Source of the DNA: Haladaptatus paucihalophilus DX253
GTDB taxonomy: Archaea; Halobacteriota; Halobacteria; Halobacteriales; Haladaptataceae
Assembly (NCBI RefSeq): GCF_000376445.1
Contig: NZ_AQXI01000001.1
Coordinates: 404,962-468,961, forward strand
Direction: 5' to 3'
DNA length: 64,000 nucleotides
Positions 23,009 to 32,254 of the stretch are shown here, in pieces (the stretch's first letter is position 1; each line of letters opens with the position of its first letter). A program made the translations under genes and the position numbers. Under the pieces are notes generated by a model. That model saw only the letters and a program-made list of their open reading frames with translations, had not been told where the DNA came from and did no database searches.

Positions 23009-25441
23009 TTACTGTCCGCCCGACGGATCACTCCGGTAGGTAACCGTGAAGTCGTCCACGGTGGCGGCGAGCGATTCGGCCTGTTTGGCGAGCGAATCCG
23101 CGCTCCGAGCGACCTCGCTGACCGAAGCGGTCTGTTCCTCCGCCGCCGCGGCCACGTCTTCGGCTTCGTCGGCCGTTTCGTCGCTGATGCGGGTCACCTC
23201 GTCCACCGCGGCGACGACCTCCTCGGTCGTCGATGCCTGTTCGGCGGTCACGTCGTTTATTTCCTCGATGCCGCCGGTTGTCTCCTCGACGTTCGAGATG
23301 ATGGCTTGGAGCGATTCCTGCGCGTCGCGTACCGTCTCCGCCCCGTCGGTGACCGCTTCGTGCGTCTCCCGGACGTCCGTGACAGTCACGTTCGCCTGCT
23401 CTTTCACGGTGTCGATGCGCTGTTCGATGTCCACGACCGCTTCCTTCGTCTCGTTCGCCAGTTCCTTCACCTCGTTTGCGACCACCTCGAACCCTTCCGT
23501 GTCGCCGTCCGCGCTCGCCGCCTCGATGTTGGCGTTCAGCGCGAGCATGTTTGTCTGGTCCGCGATGGAGCGGATAAGTTCGACGACATCGCCGATGCGG
23601 CCGATTTCGTCGGCCAAGTCCTCCATCTGCTCGACCGTTTCGTCCGTCCCCGTCTCGATGGCGTCCATCTTGTCGATGGCGTTCGAGGCCGCTTCCCGTC
23701 CGTCCTGCCCGAGCGCCTCGGTGCTCTGGGCCGTCTGTGCCACTTGGTCCGCGGAGGCGGCGACTTCCTCGATGGTCGCCGAGAGTTCGCTCATCTCTCC
23801 GGCAGTCTCTTCGAGCCGTTCCGACTGTTCGACCGTCCCCGACGACATCACTTGCGTCGATTCCGTTACCTGCTCGCTCGCCCGCTCGATTTCGGCGGTG
23901 CTCGCGGTGACCTCCTGACTCGCGGCGGCGACATCTTCGGCGAACTCGCTCACGTCGCGTATCGTGGCTTCGAGTTCGGCGATCATCTCGTTGAATCCGT
24001 GTGCGATTTCCGTCATGGACTCGGTCGGACTGTCGGTCGCCATCCGCTGGGTGAGGTCGCCGTCCGCCGCTTCCTCCATCACGACGCTGAACTCCGCGGC
24101 CTTCCGCTCCAGCGCCGCGTTGAGTTCCTCCGCCTCGGCCTGCGCCGCTTCCGCTTCGACTTGCGCCGCCTCGGCGTCCGCTTGCGCGTCCTCCGCTTCG
24201 GCGCGGGCCTGCTCTATGTCCGCGACCATCGTTCGAAGGTCGTCGCGCATCTGCTCCAGCGTCTCGCCGAACGTGCCCGGAACCGTCTCGTCGAAGACCG
24301 GCGCGTCGAAGTTCTGCTGTGCGAGGGCGTCCGCTTGGTCGGCGACCGTGTTCAGGTAGCCGTGCATGGATTCGAACGAACCGTACAGTTCGCCCATCTC
24401 GTCCTCTCGAGTCGTCTCGGGCAGTTCGGTGTCGAGTTGCCCGGCCGCTATCTGGTCGGCCGTCCCGGAGACCGACGAGAGGGACTTCGCGGTGCCGCGA
24501 CCGATGGTCAGACCGACGACCGCGAGCGAGAGCACCGCCATCAGCACGAGAATGCCGATGTTCTTCGTGACGTTCGTCTGCAGGGCGAACGCGGTCTCGT
24601 GGGGGACGTTGTACAGCAACACCCAGTCCGTTCCGACGATCGGGGTGTAGGCCATCACCGACGACCCGTCCGTCCCGGACACCTGGGACACGTCGCTCTC
24701 GCCGGTCAGTGCCCGCTGGATGGTCGAATCCACTCCGTTCGAGTAGGTGCGTAGCAACCCGACGTTGCGGTTGTCGAGGACGACGGTTCCCTGCTCGTCG
24801 ATAACGGTCACGTCACCGGTCGCCGTCGGCGACGACAACACGTGGGAGTGCTCCGCGAGGGACGCCGTAACGACGACCAGATGATTCGCGTCCTCGGTCG
24901 GGGTGGCGAACGCGGCGACGGGTTCGCCGTTCACTTCGTACGGCGACGAAATGGTAACCGAGTCGGCCGCGAACGACAGGGAGTCGTTCTGCCACGCCGC
25001 GCCGTCCGCCGTCGTCCCGACCATCTCGTCGGTCGTGCTGGCGAGCACGATGCCGCTCTGCCGGTCGACGTAGTGGATTGCCTGCACGTCGTTCGGCATG
25101 TTTATCAACTGCCCTTCGAGGTACGTCTGGCGCTCGGCGTTCGATTCGTTTCCGTCGAGCGACGAGGAGAGGTACCGCGTCGTGGAGCGTTTCTGGCCCA
25201 CCCATTCGTGGAGGGATTCGGCCTCCATCTTCGCGGCGCTCTGTAGTTCGTCGTTCGTCTGCCCCGTCACGAGTTGCTTCGTGTCGAGGTGGATGAAAAA
25301 GCCGATTGCGGCGATGAGGACGAGGATGGCGAACAGTACCGCGCCGAACTTCGCGGCGTAGCTCCGCCGTATCCTGCTCGGGACGTACCGAGCGAGGCGC
25401 GCACTGGCCCGTCGTCGCAACGAGAGCGATGAGTCGGCCAT
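23009..25441 (-). CDS. Methyl-accepting chemotaxis transducer (Htr, BasT/CosT-like pairing)
   Basis: This 810-residue protein has TM1 at about 33-53, an extracellular dCache-like sensor at about 55-285 (HEWVGQKRSTTRYLSSSLDG, then VTVIDEQGTVVLDNRN), TM2 at about 295-315, two HAMP segments (about 315-370 and 450-500) joined by an Ala/Glu coiled coil (about 390-440), and the signalling domain. The hairpin tip IADQTNMLALNANIEAASAD is at about 635-655. Gln/Glu pairs in flanking helices are probable methylation sites. ATG 25441 overlaps the stop of the binding-protein gene by one base. It signals to CheA/CheW for taxis, with ligand input probably through the co-encoded binding protein. Confidence 0.9.
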   Translation of the reverse strand: MADSSLSLRRRASARLARYVPSRIRRSYAAKFGAVLFAILVLIAAIGFFIHLDTKQLVTGQTNDELQSAAKMEAESLHEWVGQKRSTTRYLSSSLDGNESNAERQTYLEGQLINMPNDVQAIHYVDRQSGIVLASTTDEMVGTTADGAAWQNDSLSFAADSVTISSPYEVNGEPVAAFATPTEDANHLVVVTASLAEHSHVLSSPTATGDVTVIDEQGTVVLDNRNVGLLRTYSNGVDSTIQRALTGESDVSQVSGTDGSSVMAYTPIVGTDWVLLYNVPHETAFALQTNVTKNIGILVLMAVLSLAVVGLTIGRGTAKSLSSVSGTADQIAAGQLDTELPETTREDEMGELYGSFESMHGYLNTVADQADALAQQNFDAPVFDETVPGTFGETLEQMRDDLRTMVADIEQARAEAEDAQADAEAAQVEAEAAQAEAEELNAALERKAAEFSVVMEEAADGDLTQRMATDSPTESMTEIAHGFNEMIAELEATIRDVSEFAEDVAAASQEVTASTAEIERASEQVTESTQVMSSGTVEQSERLEETAGEMSELSATIEEVAASADQVAQTAQSTEALGQDGREAASNAIDKMDAIETGTDETVEQMEDLADEIGRIGDVVELIRSIADQTNMLALNANIEAASADGDTEGFEVVANEVKELANETKEAVVDIEQRIDTVKEQANVTVTDVRETHEAVTDGAETVRDAQESLQAIISNVEETTGGIEEINDVTAEQASTTEEVVAAVDEVTRISDETADEAEDVAAAAEEQTASVSEVARSADSLAKQAESLAATVDDFTVTYRSDPSGGQ

Positions 25442-26682
25442 CACGCCGTCCTCCCTTGGAAGAAGGACGCTCGAAGCAGTTCCAGTTCGTCCATCCCGTC
25501 ACCATCGACGCGTTCGATGATGTACGCGTTGAGGGGTTCGAGGTTCTCGTTCAAGTCCACCGAACTCGACGCCCCCTGATAGTTCACCGTGCGGTCCGCG
25601 TCGATGAGCGTCACCGCCCGCCCGAACTCGTCGACGGAAACCGTCTGGCCCGTGCCGCCCGAAACGGAGACGAGATTGTTGCTGATGGCGGTCCCCGTCG
25701 CGGTTCCGGCCTGCTGTATCGCGGTCCCCAACAGGAACGTGGCGTCGTAGGCGTGTTGCGTGTAGGGCGCGAGCGGCGTGATGTCGTCGAGTTCCTGTCG
25801 AAGTTTGATGGAACCCGTCGTCTGCTCGGCCGCCACCGACGCGCTGTACATTCCGTCCATGTACGACGGAACGTCGCCCGGAATGATGCCCTCGCTGAGC
25901 ACGAACTCGCCGTCGAAGGAACTCCGCGCGAGCCGCTGAAGAATCGTGACGTTCCCCGGTTCGGCCACGAACGCGACTGCGTCCGCGCCGGACCGCACCA
26001 CCCGACTCACGCGACCGGAGTACGTCTCCCGGCCGGGCGGAAACGCCACCGTTTCGACCGTTTTCCCCGTTATCTTCTCGTCGATGACCGATGCCAACCC
26101 CTCTCCGAAACTGTTGTCCACGTGGACGATAGCGACGGTTTCGGCGCCGACGAATCGCTCGCTGTTGAGTATTTTCGCCATCACGAGCGCCTGCTGAATG
26201 TCGTTCGCGGCGGTGCGAGCGAAATACTTGGTCGCGTCCGTGACCGCCGCCGACGCGAGCGCCGGATGCGTGCTCGACGGACTCACCGCGATGACCTCCT
26301 CCTCGGCGAAACTGTCGGCCAGCGCCATCGAGATATCGGTGACGACGGGTCCGACGAGTCCGACGACGCCCGAATCGACGAGCGAGTCAAACGCCGTCTT
26401 CGCTGTTTTCGGGTCGAGTTCGGTGTCTTCGACCGTGAGTTTCAGTTCGCGTCCGAGCGGACCCCCGGCGTCGTTGATGTCCGTGACGGCTTGTTCGATG
26501 GCGCGTCGGTGGTGTTTCGCAACCGTTTCGAGAAACCCAGATGCCGAGAGCGGAAGGAGGGCACCCACCTGGACCGGTTTCGTATCGAGTTTCCCACCGA
26601 GACAGCCAGCGAGGGCACTGCTAGCGGAGAGGGACCCGCCAGCTAGACGTAAATATCTCCTTCTAGATAGGTAATCATTCAT
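25441..26682 (-). CDS. Branched-chain-amino-acid-type binding lipoprotein (BasB-like)
   Basis: This 413-residue protein has a signal RRRYLRLAGG and lipobox ALAGC (C27). The remainder is a type I periplasmic-binding fold (Peripla_BP_6, LivJ type): VGALLPLSASGF, GPVVTDISMALADSFAEEEV, VAIVHVDNSFGEGLA. No LivHMGF permease or ATPase is nearby; instead its stop codon overlaps the start of a chemotaxis transducer. This arrangement is that of BasB-BasT and CosB-CosT of Halobacterium, where the lipoprotein presents a solute to the receptor rather than to a transporter. Confidence 0.88.
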   Translation of the reverse strand: MNDYLSRRRYLRLAGGSLSASSALAGCLGGKLDTKPVQVGALLPLSASGFLETVAKHHRRAIEQAVTDINDAGGPLGRELKLTVEDTELDPKTAKTAFDSLVDSGVVGLVGPVVTDISMALADSFAEEEVIAVSPSSTHPALASAAVTDATKYFARTAANDIQQALVMAKILNSERFVGAETVAIVHVDNSFGEGLASVIDEKITGKTVETVAFPPGRETYSGRVSRVVRSGADAVAFVAEPGNVTILQRLARSSFDGEFVLSEGIIPGDVPSYMDGMYSASVAAEQTTGSIKLRQELDDITPLAPYTQHAYDATFLLGTAIQQAGTATGTAISNNLVSVSGGTGQTVSVDEFGRAVTLIDADRTVNYQGASSSVDLNENLEPLNAYIIERVDGDGMDELELLRASFFQGRTA

Positions 26683-26859
26683 ATATAGAGGAGGATAGTC
26701 AAAAGACGCAAAGGATTTTCGGTCCAGATACCAAATCTGAGAACCGATAGTAAAATTTGCTAGTAAATATTAAAATTCAACAAATGAGTCTTCTTGGCGT
26801 TCTGATAGTGTGCTCTCGATTTTACGAGCGGTTTTGTCGGTGACCGTCGAAGCGACGAT

Positions 26860-27234
26860 ATGGAGTTCGAAGTCACAACGTCGAAGCGCGTAGACATCGT
26901 GGACATCACCGACCGAGTGGCCGAGCACGTCCCCGAGGCCGCCGACACGTGTACCGTCTTCGTCCCGCACACGACCGCCGGTGTCATCGTCAACGAGAAC
27001 GAACGGCGGTTACGTTCGGATTTCAAAACCCTTCTGTCGCGGCTCGTTCCCCGCGGTGACGACTACGCACACGACCAACTGGACGGCAACGCCGACGCGC
27101 ACCTCCGTTCGGTGTTACTCGGGGAACACGTTACCGTCCCCGTGGAGGACGGCGAACTCGCGCTCGGGACGTGGCAGTCCATCCTGTTCGTGGACTGCGA
27201 CGGGCCGCGAACCCGTCGAATCGTCGTCAAATGA
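26860..27234 (+). CDS. YjbQ/UPF0047 secondary thiamine-phosphate synthase-type protein
   Basis: This 124-residue trimeric-fold protein shows the family landmarks CTVFVPHTTAGVIVNENE, LDGNADAHLRSVLLGE and GTWQSILFVDCDGPRTR, with the three His/Asp/Glu metal-site residues in HTTAG, NE and DAHL. E. coli YjbQ has weak thiamine phosphate synthase activity; the physiological role is unsettled. Its last 8 bp overlap the end of the convergent zinc-ribbon gene. It stands opposite the BasB-like gene with a 177-bp AT-rich promoter gap. Confidence 0.9.
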   Translation: MEFEVTTSKRVDIVDITDRVAEHVPEAADTCTVFVPHTTAGVIVNENERRLRSDFKTLLSRLVPRGDDYAHDQLDGNADAHLRSVLLGEHVTVPVEDGELALGTWQSILFVDCDGPRTRRIVVK

Positions 27235-27502
27235 GGCGCTCACCACAGTTGGTACACTCGACCTTCTTCTTCCCGGTCGCGGTTCGTTCGACGCCCAACG
27301 ACCCGTTCGAGTTGCAGGTGGGACAGACGCTCTTTCCGGTCTCGACGGCCTGATGCTGGGCCATCCACTTGAGATTCTTCTCGGCGATGCGTAGTCGTTC
27401 CTTCGTCGCTTCGAGTTCCTCACGGAGCGCTTCGACTTCCGAACGAGGGACCGCTTCGTGAGGGGACGATTCCGTCGTGGACTCCGATTCATTCGTCGTC
27501 AT
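27227..27502 (-). CDS. Coiled-coil plus zinc-ribbon small protein
   Basis: This is a 91-residue protein with an acidic disordered N-terminus (about 1-20), a helix with coiled-coil character (VEALREELEATKERLRIAEK, about 22-41) and a C-terminal zinc ribbon CPTCNSNG...CTNCG (C60, C63, C82, C85 approximately). Such proteins are common in haloarchaea and are mostly uncharacterised; a nucleic-acid or protein interaction role is likely. It ends within the tail of the convergent yjbQ-type gene. Confidence 0.75.
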   Translation of the reverse strand: MTTNESESTTESSPHEAVPRSEVEALREELEATKERLRIAEKNLKWMAQHQAVETGKSVCPTCNSNGSLGVERTATGKKKVECTNCGERLI

Positions 27503-27588
27503 GGGGGAATCAACACATGCGGTGTGCTATCGTTCTACACAACGGCAGGGAACAAAAGGTTGTGGGCGGTTTTTCGTGTAAGTTCTCG

Positions 27589-29148
27589 TCAGTCCGCTTT
27601 CGTCGGGTCCGGACGGCTCTCCGACCCGAAGCGTTCGAAGGCGCTCTGGAAGTCGCTCTCGTCCTCCGTAATCGTCTCCCACGCTTCGAGGCCGCGCTCC
27701 TCGCGTGTTCCCTCGATGGTGTTGTCGAGAACGAACGCCACGAGACCGCCGACCGCCATCCCGGTGCCGAGGACGACGTACAGCGTGTTCGAAACGATGT
27801 CGGTGCCGAGGACGGGACCGATGACGGCCACGCTGTGCATTCCCTGCTGGAACAGTTCGGCACCGCTTTGCTCCACACCGGCACCGAGGTTTCCGATGTA
27901 CGCCGGAATGGCGAGCCCCGCAAACGTGGCGAGTCCGACGATGAACAGGTTGCGCGAGGAGTCCAAATCCACGTACTTCAGGTTCGACAGCCCGACGGCG
28001 GATATCTGTCCGAACATGGCGATGAACAAGCCGCCGACGATGGGGCTCGGAATCGTCGCCACGAGCTGGCCGAAGTAGCCGACGAACCCGACGACGAGCA
28101 TGACCACCGCGCCGATTTGAACGACGTAGCGCGAGGCGACGCCCGTCAAGCCGATGGCACCGATGTTCTCGGAGTAGGAGGTCGAACCGTTGCCGGTGCC
28201 CATGAGTCCGGCGAAGACGCTGGAGATGCCCTCCATCCCGATGCCGTGGTCGATGCGTTTCTTGCTCGGCGCGCCCACGCCCGAGAGGCGCGCAACGGCG
28301 TGATAGTCGCCGAAGCTCTCTATCATCGAGGCGACGACGCCCGCGAACATACCGATGATGTACGGGAGCGTGAACCGGGGCATCCCCCACTGGAGGGGCA
28401 TGACCGGTTGGAAGAGGTTCGCGTTGACGACGCTCATGTAATCCACGTAACCGGGATTCGCTGGCGTGTAGAATCCCGTGTAGGAGAGCACGAACGCGAT
28501 GGCCCACGCCGTGACGACGCCGAGGAGGACCGGAAAGAGGCGGAACGCGCGGTGATTATCGAGGTACTGCGAGAAGAGAACGATGAGGCCGAGCGTGAGT
28601 CCGACGAGCCACCAGTTCTGGTTCGCGGCCGTAATCTGTGGAACGCTGAACAGCGAAAGCCCGATGAGTGCGATGGTCGGCGCGATGACGACCGGCGAGA
28701 GATGTTTTTTCAGCCTGCCCATCAATCCCAGATAGCCGACCAGCACTTCGACGGCGCTGGCCGCGATGACCGCGCCTTGCAGTTCGAGCAGGGTCACGCG
28801 CCACCCCGCACCGATGACGCCGATGATGGCCAGCGCCGGCGCGAGCATCGAGAACGTCGCGCCCTGTACGATGGGATAGCGGTTTCCGAACGTCGTCTGG
28901 GCCAGCGTTGCGATTCCCGAAACGACGAAGAACGTTCCGATGAATTCGGCCGTCTGCGCCGGTGGCATCTTCATCGCACCGGCCAGCGCCAGCGGCACCG
29001 CGATGTTCGCGCCGATCATCGTCAGGTAGTGCTGGAATCCCAACAGAACCGACTCCCCCAGTGGTGGTTTGTCTTCGATACCGTACTCCACGAACGACGC
29101 CTCCTCGAGCGCCGCGTCCCCGTCCGTGTCACCTGTGCTGTCACTCAT
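27589..29148 (-). CDS. NCS2-family nucleobase (uracil/xanthine) permease
   Basis: This 519-residue permease has about 12-14 membrane segments. The family landmarks are LLGFQHYLTMIGANIAVPLA (about 34-53), QGATFSMLAP (about 93), the substrate-site helix FAGVVASMIESFGDYHAVAR (about 268-287) and the NCS2 signature region GTGNGSTSYSENIGAIGLTG (about 318-337). The acidic N- and C-termini are cytoplasmic. It transports a uracil- or xanthine-type base with H+ or Na+. The distinguishing residues for purine versus pyrimidine cannot be judged confidently. Confidence 0.9.
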   Translation of the reverse strand: MSDSTGDTDGDAALEEASFVEYGIEDKPPLGESVLLGFQHYLTMIGANIAVPLALAGAMKMPPAQTAEFIGTFFVVSGIATLAQTTFGNRYPIVQGATFSMLAPALAIIGVIGAGWRVTLLELQGAVIAASAVEVLVGYLGLMGRLKKHLSPVVIAPTIALIGLSLFSVPQITAANQNWWLVGLTLGLIVLFSQYLDNHRAFRLFPVLLGVVTAWAIAFVLSYTGFYTPANPGYVDYMSVVNANLFQPVMPLQWGMPRFTLPYIIGMFAGVVASMIESFGDYHAVARLSGVGAPSKKRIDHGIGMEGISSVFAGLMGTGNGSTSYSENIGAIGLTGVASRYVVQIGAVVMLVVGFVGYFGQLVATIPSPIVGGLFIAMFGQISAVGLSNLKYVDLDSSRNLFIVGLATFAGLAIPAYIGNLGAGVEQSGAELFQQGMHSVAVIGPVLGTDIVSNTLYVVLGTGMAVGGLVAFVLDNTIEGTREERGLEAWETITEDESDFQSAFERFGSESRPDPTKAD

Positions 29149-29214
29149 GCGTTCTCAGTGGTACTCGTTCTTCGATTTCCGATGAGAGACTTAAAAGTGG
29201 CGTTACGAATTTCG

Positions 29215-30180
29215 CTAGTTCGATTGCGATTCTCGTAACCCCCTGACTGCATCGCGGTCGGGGAGGGCCGTCATCGCGCCCGGTTCGGTCGTCGTCAGCG
29301 CGGCCACCGCGTTGGCGAAGCCGAGAACCGAGTCGAGGGGCTTTCCGTCGGCCAGCGCCGCCAACGCGCCCGCGGTGAAGGCGTCACCCGCGCCGGTGGT
29401 GTCCACGACGGACACGTCGTAGCCCGCGTGCGTCGCCGCCCCCGACTCCCACGGCGCGTCGTCGGTCGCGTGCGCGTACGCGCCCTCCCCACCGAGCGTC
29501 AGCAAGCAGGTGTGCGGCCCGGCCTCGCAGACGCTCGCGGCGAGTCGGTCCGCGTCGTCCGCCTCGAACCCGGCCATGTCGAGGTCCTCGGGCGTCGCCT
29601 TCACCACGTCGGCGAGCGACAGCATCTCGTCCACCGCTTCGGCGAACCCGTCTTCGGGCCAGAGTTCCGGCCGCGCGTTCGGGTCGAAGACGACGGAACA
29701 GTCTGCCGCGCGAGCGCGCTCCGCGAGGTCGAACGTCGCGGTTCGCGCCGGGTCGCTCGCCAGCATCACGCCGCCGACGTACACCCAATCGAGTTCGCGG
29801 AGCGCGTCGTCCGGGACCCCGCCGGGTTGCAGTCGCGTGTCCGCCGTCCCGTCCCGGTAGAACGTGAACGCCCGGTCGTTCGCCTCGTCGTGGGTCACGA
29901 ACGCCAGCGTGGTCTTCGCGTCCGGGTCGCGTTCGACGAACCGGTCGGGCAGCTCGGCGTCGAGCGTCTCGGCGAGGAAGTCGCCGAACGGGTCGCGGGC
30001 GATTCGCGTCCAGAACCACGGCGTCTCGTCCAACCGGGAGAGCGCCACGGCGACGTTCGCGGGCGCGCCGCCGGGACGTCGTTCGAACGTCGGCACCTCC
30101 GAAAGCGGTCCGGGACGTTCCGGCAGGAAATCGATCAGCGTCTCGCCCGATACGAGGATTCGCGGCGTCGATAGCGTCAT
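29215..30180 (-). CDS. PfkB-family carbohydrate kinase (fructokinase-like)
   Basis: This 321-residue ribokinase-family enzyme has the N-terminal signature GETLIDFLPERPG, then RRPGGAPANVAVALSRL, and the C-terminal catalytic signature DTTGAGDAFTAGALAALADG with the base Asp in GAGD (about 263). It phosphorylates a sugar or sugar-like substrate with ATP; the N-terminus resembles bacterial fructokinases. ATG 30180. The upstream region (30190-30300) is AT-rich with several TATA-like stretches. Confidence 0.88.
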   Translation of the reverse strand: MTLSTPRILVSGETLIDFLPERPGPLSEVPTFERRPGGAPANVAVALSRLDETPWFWTRIARDPFGDFLAETLDAELPDRFVERDPDAKTTLAFVTHDEANDRAFTFYRDGTADTRLQPGGVPDDALRELDWVYVGGVMLASDPARTATFDLAERARAADCSVVFDPNARPELWPEDGFAEAVDEMLSLADVVKATPEDLDMAGFEADDADRLAASVCEAGPHTCLLTLGGEGAYAHATDDAPWESGAATHAGYDVSVVDTTGAGDAFTAGALAALADGKPLDSVLGFANAVAALTTTEPGAMTALPDRDAVRGLRESQSN

Positions 30181-30371
30181 GCTGTTGCGTGAGAGGGCGA
30201 AGGGGAAAGGATTTGCCTCCGCGATTCCGGATGCTGCACCCGTTTCTTTAGTAGGAGTCAGTATGATTTAGTATAAAATAGGTTAAATATGTATGATTCA
30301 GTATTAGGAGTGACTATGCAGTAGGAAAAACCGGTGAACCAGTAGCCCCGTTTTCGGCGGTTTCGACGTCG

Positions 30372-30434
30372 ATTCTGGATTCTGGATTCTGGATTCTGGA
30401 TTCTGGATTCTGGATTCTGGATTCCGGATTCCGG
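30372..30434. repeat. Heptanucleotide repeat, 9 copies
   Basis: Seven perfect copies of ATTCTGG (30372-30420) are followed by two of ATTCCGG (30421-30434). The array ends two bases before the stop codon of the isomerase gene at 30437, so on the transcript it lies in the immediate 3' untranslated region. A 7-bp period is prone to copy-number slippage. Confidence 0.95.
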
Positions 30435-30436
30435 AT

Positions 30437-31207
30437 TCACAGCAGTTCGTCCAGATACGCTTTGCTGGTCTCGATGTAGGCGTAATCGAGGGTGAACACT
30501 TCGAGCGAGAGCGTCCCCTCCCAGTCGTCGGGGAGGGCGTCGAAGATGGCGCGGAAATCGAGCGTCCCTGCACCGAACGGGAGGTGTTCGTCCTTCGCGC
30601 GTCGCGTGTCGTTCAGGTGGAAGTGCGAGATTCGGTCGCCGTGGCGTTCGACGAAGGCGGCGATGTCGCCGGAATCCAAGCCATCCATTCTCGCGTGACC
30701 CGTATCCAGCGTCATCGACGCGTCCGTCTCCGCGAACAGTCCGTCGAAATCGTGAACGGAGAACCACCCGTCCGGGATGTTCTCGACGCAGAGTTCGACG
30801 TCGCGTTCGCGTGCGAACTCGTCGAGCGCGTTCACCGATTCGACGACGTTCGACCCGATTTCCTCCGCGTCCCACGCCGGTTTCCACGCGCTCGAACTCG
30901 CGTGGACGACGCCCTTCGTCGCCCCGAACTCGCGTGCCGTCTCGATTGCGGCTTGCAGTTCCCGAACCGCCCCCTCGCGGACGTGCTCGAACGGGGACCC
31001 GATGTCCAACGAGAACGGCAGGTGTACCGCGAGGCCGACGTCGCAGTCGTCCGCCCGCGACCGCACCGACTCGGGGTCAATGCGGGTGCGCTCGTTCGCG
31101 CCGTCCATCATCACTTCCACGTAGTCGAAACCGAGGTCGTCCGCGACCTCGAACGCCTCCTCGTACTCCATGCCGACCTGCGTGACGAATCCGGTTTCGG
31201 GGTTCAT
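30437..31207 (-). CDS. Sugar phosphate isomerase/epimerase-like TIM-barrel protein
   Basis: This 256-residue protein is of the xylose-isomerase-like TIM barrel superfamily (AP endonuclease family 2). Metal-site strands are visible: VEVMMDGANERTRI, VGLAVHLPFS, GVVHASSSAW, LCVENIP (Glu), MTLDTGHAR (Asp, His), ISHFHLNDTRR (His-x-His-like), TLSLEVFT (Glu). This fits metal-dependent sugar isomerases and epimerases more than DNA repair nucleases. The substrate is unknown. Its stop abuts the heptanucleotide array. Confidence 0.85.
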   Translation of the reverse strand: MNPETGFVTQVGMEYEEAFEVADDLGFDYVEVMMDGANERTRIDPESVRSRADDCDVGLAVHLPFSLDIGSPFEHVREGAVRELQAAIETAREFGATKGVVHASSSAWKPAWDAEEIGSNVVESVNALDEFARERDVELCVENIPDGWFSVHDFDGLFAETDASMTLDTGHARMDGLDSGDIAAFVERHGDRISHFHLNDTRRAKDEHLPFGAGTLDFRAIFDALPDDWEGTLSLEVFTLDYAYIETSKAYLDELL

Positions 31208-31272
31208 ACCTCGAAATCGACCGCCGGTCGGTTAGTTCTAGTTGCCAGCGACGAGTCGAAAACAGCGGGTCG

Positions 31273-32019
31273 TTAGGCGCCGTTGGCCCCGTTTCGGTCG
31301 TCACGACCGTGCTCGGTGGAAGAACCCATGTGGTCGCCACCGTGGTCATCATTCCCGTTCATGTGGTCACCATTTCCTCCCATGTGGTCACCATCCCCAT
31401 CGTGCCCGCCGTTTCTACCGTGGTCACCGCTTTCGCCGCCGGACCCTCCATCGCTGCTCGTCTCCACGCTCCCCTGCATCGTCGTCGGATGGACGGTGCA
31501 TGTGTACCGGTCGATGTCCGCCGTGGCGACGAACCGGAACGTCTGCGTCGCCCCCTTCGTTCGGACGATTTCCGTCTGTCTGATGGCGTCGTTCGGCGGC
31601 GTCGCGTTGCCACCGCCTCCGTCACCCATGTTCCCATCATCCATCGTTCCGTCATCCATATTCCCGCCGTTCATGTTCGTCCGCACGTTCGGGAAGATGA
31701 CTTTCAGATTCCGTCCGTCCGAGTTCCGGAGGGCGAAATTGTGCGGTTGCCCGTCCAGATTCGTCCACGTTACCCGATACACCTCCCCGGTGCGCAATCG
31801 AAGTGTGGGATTCGTTTGCCCGTCGATAGCGTTCGGTTCCCTCCCTTGCCATCCTTGGACGCGCCCGCCGAATCGGAACGTCTCGGCGTGTGAGTCGTCC
31901 GTCCGTTGGGCACTTCCGAGGGCGGTCACCCCGACCAGCGTCCCACCGGTGACGGCGAGAAATCGCCGTCGTGAATGCCCCCGTCGCGAATCGCCGTGTG
32001 TCAGTCGGTCGTTTCTCAT
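31273..32019 (-). CDS. Tat-exported cupredoxin with His/Met-rich inserts
   Basis: This is a 248-residue protein with a Tat signal (GHSRRRFLAVTGGTLVG). The cupredoxin (type 1 copper) fold spans about 45-185: ligands H near QPHNFAL (about 92), C in CTVH, H, and M in HPTTMQG (C-x2-H-x4-M). A Met/Asn/Asp loop at about 113-137 (NMNGGNMDDGTMDDGNMGDG) lies inside the domain. The tail at about 190-248 is built of DHMGGNGDHMNGNDDHGGDH-like repeats, probably copper-binding. It works outside the membrane as an electron carrier or copper-holding protein. No oxidase genes are adjacent. Confidence 0.85.
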   Translation of the reverse strand: MRNDRLTHGDSRRGHSRRRFLAVTGGTLVGVTALGSAQRTDDSHAETFRFGGRVQGWQGREPNAIDGQTNPTLRLRTGEVYRVTWTNLDGQPHNFALRNSDGRNLKVIFPNVRTNMNGGNMDDGTMDDGNMGDGGGGNATPPNDAIRQTEIVRTKGATQTFRFVATADIDRYTCTVHPTTMQGSVETSSDGGSGGESGDHGRNGGHDGDGDHMGGNGDHMNGNDDHGGDHMGSSTEHGRDDRNGANGA

Positions 32020-32225
32020 GCCACGAGAGATACGCCGGGGAACTCAATAAACGGTGGCCATCGTTCGCGCGAGAAGGAACTGAACGTCGGGGAGATACTG
32101 AACGTCACGACGACACGCGGTTTCCTGACGGTGTTTTTCTCACAATGAAGCCTTCTCCACCTTCATCGTCGGTTTCCCTCGTTCGGCATCGTTTCTGACC
32201 CTATGCTAACAGATGGTCGGTACTA

Positions 32226-32234
32226 TTGATATAC
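32226..32234 (+). promoter_or_regulatory. TATA box of APC permease gene
   Basis: TTGATATAC is centred 25 bp before ATG 32255. The predicted transcript starts at or next to the ATG (leaderless), which supports that start over the in-frame ATG at 32213 upstream of the box. Confidence 0.55.
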
Positions 32235-32254
32235 TGGAACACAGTTGGATATAT

